Shown here one piece after another: positions 12,677 to 14,365 of a stretch of 14,365 nt of DNA. Location of the stretch: positions 16,733 to 31,097 of the forward strand of contig DBCX01000064.1 in the NCBI GenBank assembly GCA_002293275.1, written 5' to 3'. The notes below the pieces were generated by a model. It was not told where the DNA came from and did no database searches. It saw only the letters and a program-made list of their open reading frames with translations. The stretch is from Cyanobacteria bacterium UBA947. Its GTDB lineage: Bacteria; Cyanobacteriota; Vampirovibrionia; Gastranaerophilales; Gastranaerophilaceae. The first letter of the stretch is position 1; each line of letters opens with the position of its first letter. Made by a program: the position numbers and the translations under genes.

Positions 12677-13474
12677 ATGCAAAAATATTATGATATATTG
12701 GGGGTCAAGCCAAACAGCAGCGCGGATGAGCTAAAAAACGCGTACCGAAAGCTTGCGCATAAATTCCACCCTGACGTGTGCGGGGATGAGCGGATGTTTA
12801 AGCTGGTGACAGAGGCGTATGAGGCGCTTGCGGCCGGTGCGCCGCAAGCGTCGCCTTCAAAACCGCAGACTGCAACACCGCCGCCTGTCAAACCTAAGTC
12901 CCCGGCCGATATCCACGCTGACCTTATGATAACCGCAAAAGAAGCCAAGGACGGCACATCAAGGCTGGTTAACATAGTCCAAACCAGACAGTGCCCGGAA
13001 TGCCGCGATACCAAATGCAAAAAATGCAACGGCACAGGTGAAGTTATCGGGCATAAAAAAATTAATGTTAAAATCCCGCCGGGTGTCCTTGACGGCCACA
13101 AATTGCGGGTTAAAGGCGAGGGTAACCTGAACGGAGATTTGTATTTGACGGTGCATATTGAAGATGCGCTGCGGATAAAATACGACGGCGCAAATATCCG
13201 CTACCTGCTGCCGCTGGCTCCGCATCAGGCAGTGCTGGGCGCGGATGTGATTATTCCGGCCTACGATGGGCAGGTGCACCTGATTATCCCACCGATGACC
13301 AACTCCGGCCAGATTTTTACTTTTGCAGGTCAAGGGATGACGGGCAAAGACGGCAAAGGTGATTTAATTGTCACAGTGCGTATTGAAATTCCAGCGTCTT
13401 TGTCGCAAGATGAAATAAAGCTTTATAAAAAAATCGGGAGGCTGCATGAACGTAAAAATCAAAGAAGTGTTTGA
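12677..13474 (+). CDS. dnaJ: DnaJ/Hsp40-family co-chaperone with contracted zinc domain
   Basis: Co-chaperone that stimulates Hsp70 (DnaK) ATPase and delivers clients. The 265-residue product has an N-terminal J domain (YYDILGV, then HPD at 31-33), a Pro/Lys/Ala/Thr linker (about 53-80) and the client-binding domains, with VKIPPGVLDGHKLRVKGEG near 131-149 and a second beta domain. Standard DnaJ is about 370 residues with four CxxCxGxG repeats. Here only two CxxC pairs remain (Cys106/Cys109 and Cys114/Cys117) within about 16 residues, and only the second keeps the GxG tail, so one zinc site at most is expected. The ATG at 12677 is chosen over an in-frame TTG at 12668. The 3' end overlaps queE by 29 bases. 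CbpA-like or specialised DnaJ are both possible names. Confidence 0.88.
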   Translation: MQKYYDILGVKPNSSADELKNAYRKLAHKFHPDVCGDERMFKLVTEAYEALAAGAPQASPSKPQTATPPPVKPKSPADIHADLMITAKEAKDGTSRLVNIVQTRQCPECRDTKCKKCNGTGEVIGHKKINVKIPPGVLDGHKLRVKGEGNLNGDLYLTVHIEDALRIKYDGANIRYLLPLAPHQAVLGADVIIPAYDGQVHLIIPPMTNSGQIFTFAGQGMTGKDGKGDLIVTVRIEIPASLSQDEIKLYKKIGRLHERKNQRSV

Positions 13475-14108
13475 ATCTATCCAGGGCGAAGGGCCTTATA
13501 TCGGTGCAAAACAACTGTTTATACGGTTTTGCAACTGCAACTTGAAATGCAGCTATTGCGACACGGACTTTGGCTCAGAGATAAATGAAGGCGAATTCTG
13601 TCCGCAAACCCTTGCCGCCCGCATAAGAGAGTTTGATTTGGACTTGGTCCATTCAATTTCTTTGACCGGCGGTGAGCCGCTTTTGCAGTCCGAATTTTTG
13701 AAAGAATTCCTGCCGTTGACGGGCAAAAAGATTTATTTAGAGACAAACGCGACTCTTGCGGACAAACTGTTGGAGGTAAAACCGCTGATTGATATTATTG
13801 CGGCCGACATAAAACTTCCGAGCGCAACGGATGAGCCAAACCCAATTGCGTTCCACGAAAAATTCTTTGAAAATTGCCGCGGGGTTGAAACCTTTGCCAA
13901 AATTGTGTTTAACGAAGGTATTACCGATTGCGAGATAGAAGCGTGCGCGGATTTGGGCAGAAAGTTCGGGATTTTGCTGGTGTTGCAGCCGATGATGCCG
14001 ATGAACGTTACTTCGGACTTCGCTGTGGATGTCCACAACCGTCTGCTGGAAAAATATCCCAACGTGCGCCTGATTGCGCAGATGCATAAATTTCTTGATT
14101 TAAGATAG
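13446..14108 (+). CDS. queE: 7-carboxy-7-deazaguanine synthase QueE (radical SAM)
   Basis: Converts 6-carboxytetrahydropterin to 7-carboxy-7-deazaguanine, the ring-contracting step toward queuosine and other deazapurines. The 220-residue product opens with KIKEVFESIQGEGPYIGAKQ, the QueE substrate-side block. It has the radical-SAM motif CNLKCSYC (Cys31, Cys35, Cys38), followed by DTDF and TGGEPLL near 74-80. The SAM-binding region and QPM segment near 178 fit the family. A GGGAGG SD sits four bases before the ATG, inside the 3' end of the dnaJ-like gene, which it overlaps by 29 bases. No queC, queD or queF is in the window. Confidence 0.95.
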   Translation: MNVKIKEVFESIQGEGPYIGAKQLFIRFCNCNLKCSYCDTDFGSEINEGEFCPQTLAARIREFDLDLVHSISLTGGEPLLQSEFLKEFLPLTGKKIYLETNATLADKLLEVKPLIDIIAADIKLPSATDEPNPIAFHEKFFENCRGVETFAKIVFNEGITDCEIEACADLGRKFGILLVLQPMMPMNVTSDFAVDVHNRLLEKYPNVRLIAQMHKFLDLR

Positions 14109-14129
14109 ACATTAATATATAATATCGTT
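14095..14129 (+). promoter_or_regulatory. def promoter with consensus -10, predicted leaderless
   Basis: TTGATT (14095-14100, inside the end of queE), an exact 17-base spacer, and a perfect TATAAT (14118-14123). Six bases then lead to the ATG at 14130, and there is no SD. One of the clearest promoters in the window. Confidence 0.75.
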
Positions 14130-14365
14130 ATGGCGGTAAAAAAAGTTTTAGAATACGGGACACCGAGCCTGCGTGAGCCTTCCAAAGAGGTCCACAAGAT
14201 TTCAAAAAAAATTCAAGAGCTTATCGCGGACTTGAAAGACACTATGTATGCGAAAAACGCCGTGGGTCTTGCCGCGCCGCAAATTGGGCTAAATTACCGC
14301 GTGTTTGTTATTGACACCTCGCGCCCTGAGGAACCCTTGAACCCGATTGTTTTTGTCAACCCTAA
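14130..14365 (+). CDS. def: Peptide deformylase, N-terminal 78 residues (cut by window end)
   Basis: Metalloenzyme that removes the formyl group from N-terminal formyl-methionine of new proteins. The visible part begins MAVKKVLEYGTPSLREPSKEV and contains motif I, GLAAPQIG (46-53), with the oxyanion glutamine, then RVFVIDTSRPEEPLNPIVFVNP. The second and third motifs (EGCLS and HExDH) lie beyond the window end, so the metal ligands cannot be checked. The start is fixed by the family's usual N-terminus and by the adjacent TATAAT. It is separated from queE by 21 bases but has its own promoter. Leaderless expression of def would be notable, since leaderless mRNAs depend on the formylated initiator complex. 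Confidence 0.93.
   Translation, partial: MAVKKVLEYGTPSLREPSKEVHKISKKIQELIADLKDTMYAKNAVGLAAPQIGLNYRVFVIDTSRPEEPLNPIVFVNP

Overview
The window (roughly 45-50% GC by eye) is a compact bacterial chromosome segment with 19 protein genes that I accept: two are cut by the window edges, and most of the rest sit in tight or overlapping operons. I see no tRNA, rRNA, CRISPR array, transposase or phage gene. The gene set (a four-subunit 2-oxoacid:ferredoxin oxidoreductase, radical-SAM enzymes, housekeeping synthetases) points to an anaerobe. The style of the lineage-specific proteins, including a calpain-like protease with a Gly/Phe-rich N-terminus, reminds me of gut Melainabacteria (Gastranaerophilales, non-photosynthetic relatives of cyanobacteria). 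That assignment is an impression from memory at about even odds; other gut anaerobes remain possible.

Layout. 1-515: the 5' end of a minus-strand gene, an AT-rich regulatory stretch and a probable 63-codon minus-strand gene. 516-2953: serS-hisS with overlapping stop and start. 3018-3668: an orphan NarL-type response regulator whose 3' end overlaps the convergent bioB. 3640-6434 (minus): an operon transcribed thiS-mnmA-thiF/moeB-bioB, i.e. a ubiquitin-like sulfur carrier, a tRNA 2-thiouridylase, an E1-like activating enzyme and biotin synthase. 6491-6775: a small exported protein. 6787-8118 (minus): a calpain-family cysteine protease, divergent from an unknown 123-residue protein (8241-8612). 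8689-11438: korABCD-type genes ending in a bidirectional terminator shared with a convergent unknown gene (11467-11994). 12075-12347: an XRE-type regulator divergent from that gene. 12344-12574 (minus): a small unknown protein. 12677-14108: a DnaJ-like chaperone with a contracted zinc domain overlapping queE. 14130 onward: def, cut by the window end.

Two themes stand out. First, the thiS-mnmA-thiF-bioB operon puts a thiocarboxylate-forming carrier/E1 pair beside a tRNA thiolase and a sulfur-inserting enzyme, with no thiazole synthase in view. This suggests a bacterial protein-thiocarboxylate sulfur relay, an inference that can be tested. Second, eight leading genes lack a Shine-Dalgarno sequence and carry a -10-like hexamer 6 to 8 bases before the ATG, which predicts leaderless mRNAs. 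Genes inside operons, and a few others, use clear Shine-Dalgarno sites, so two modes of initiation appear to be mixed.
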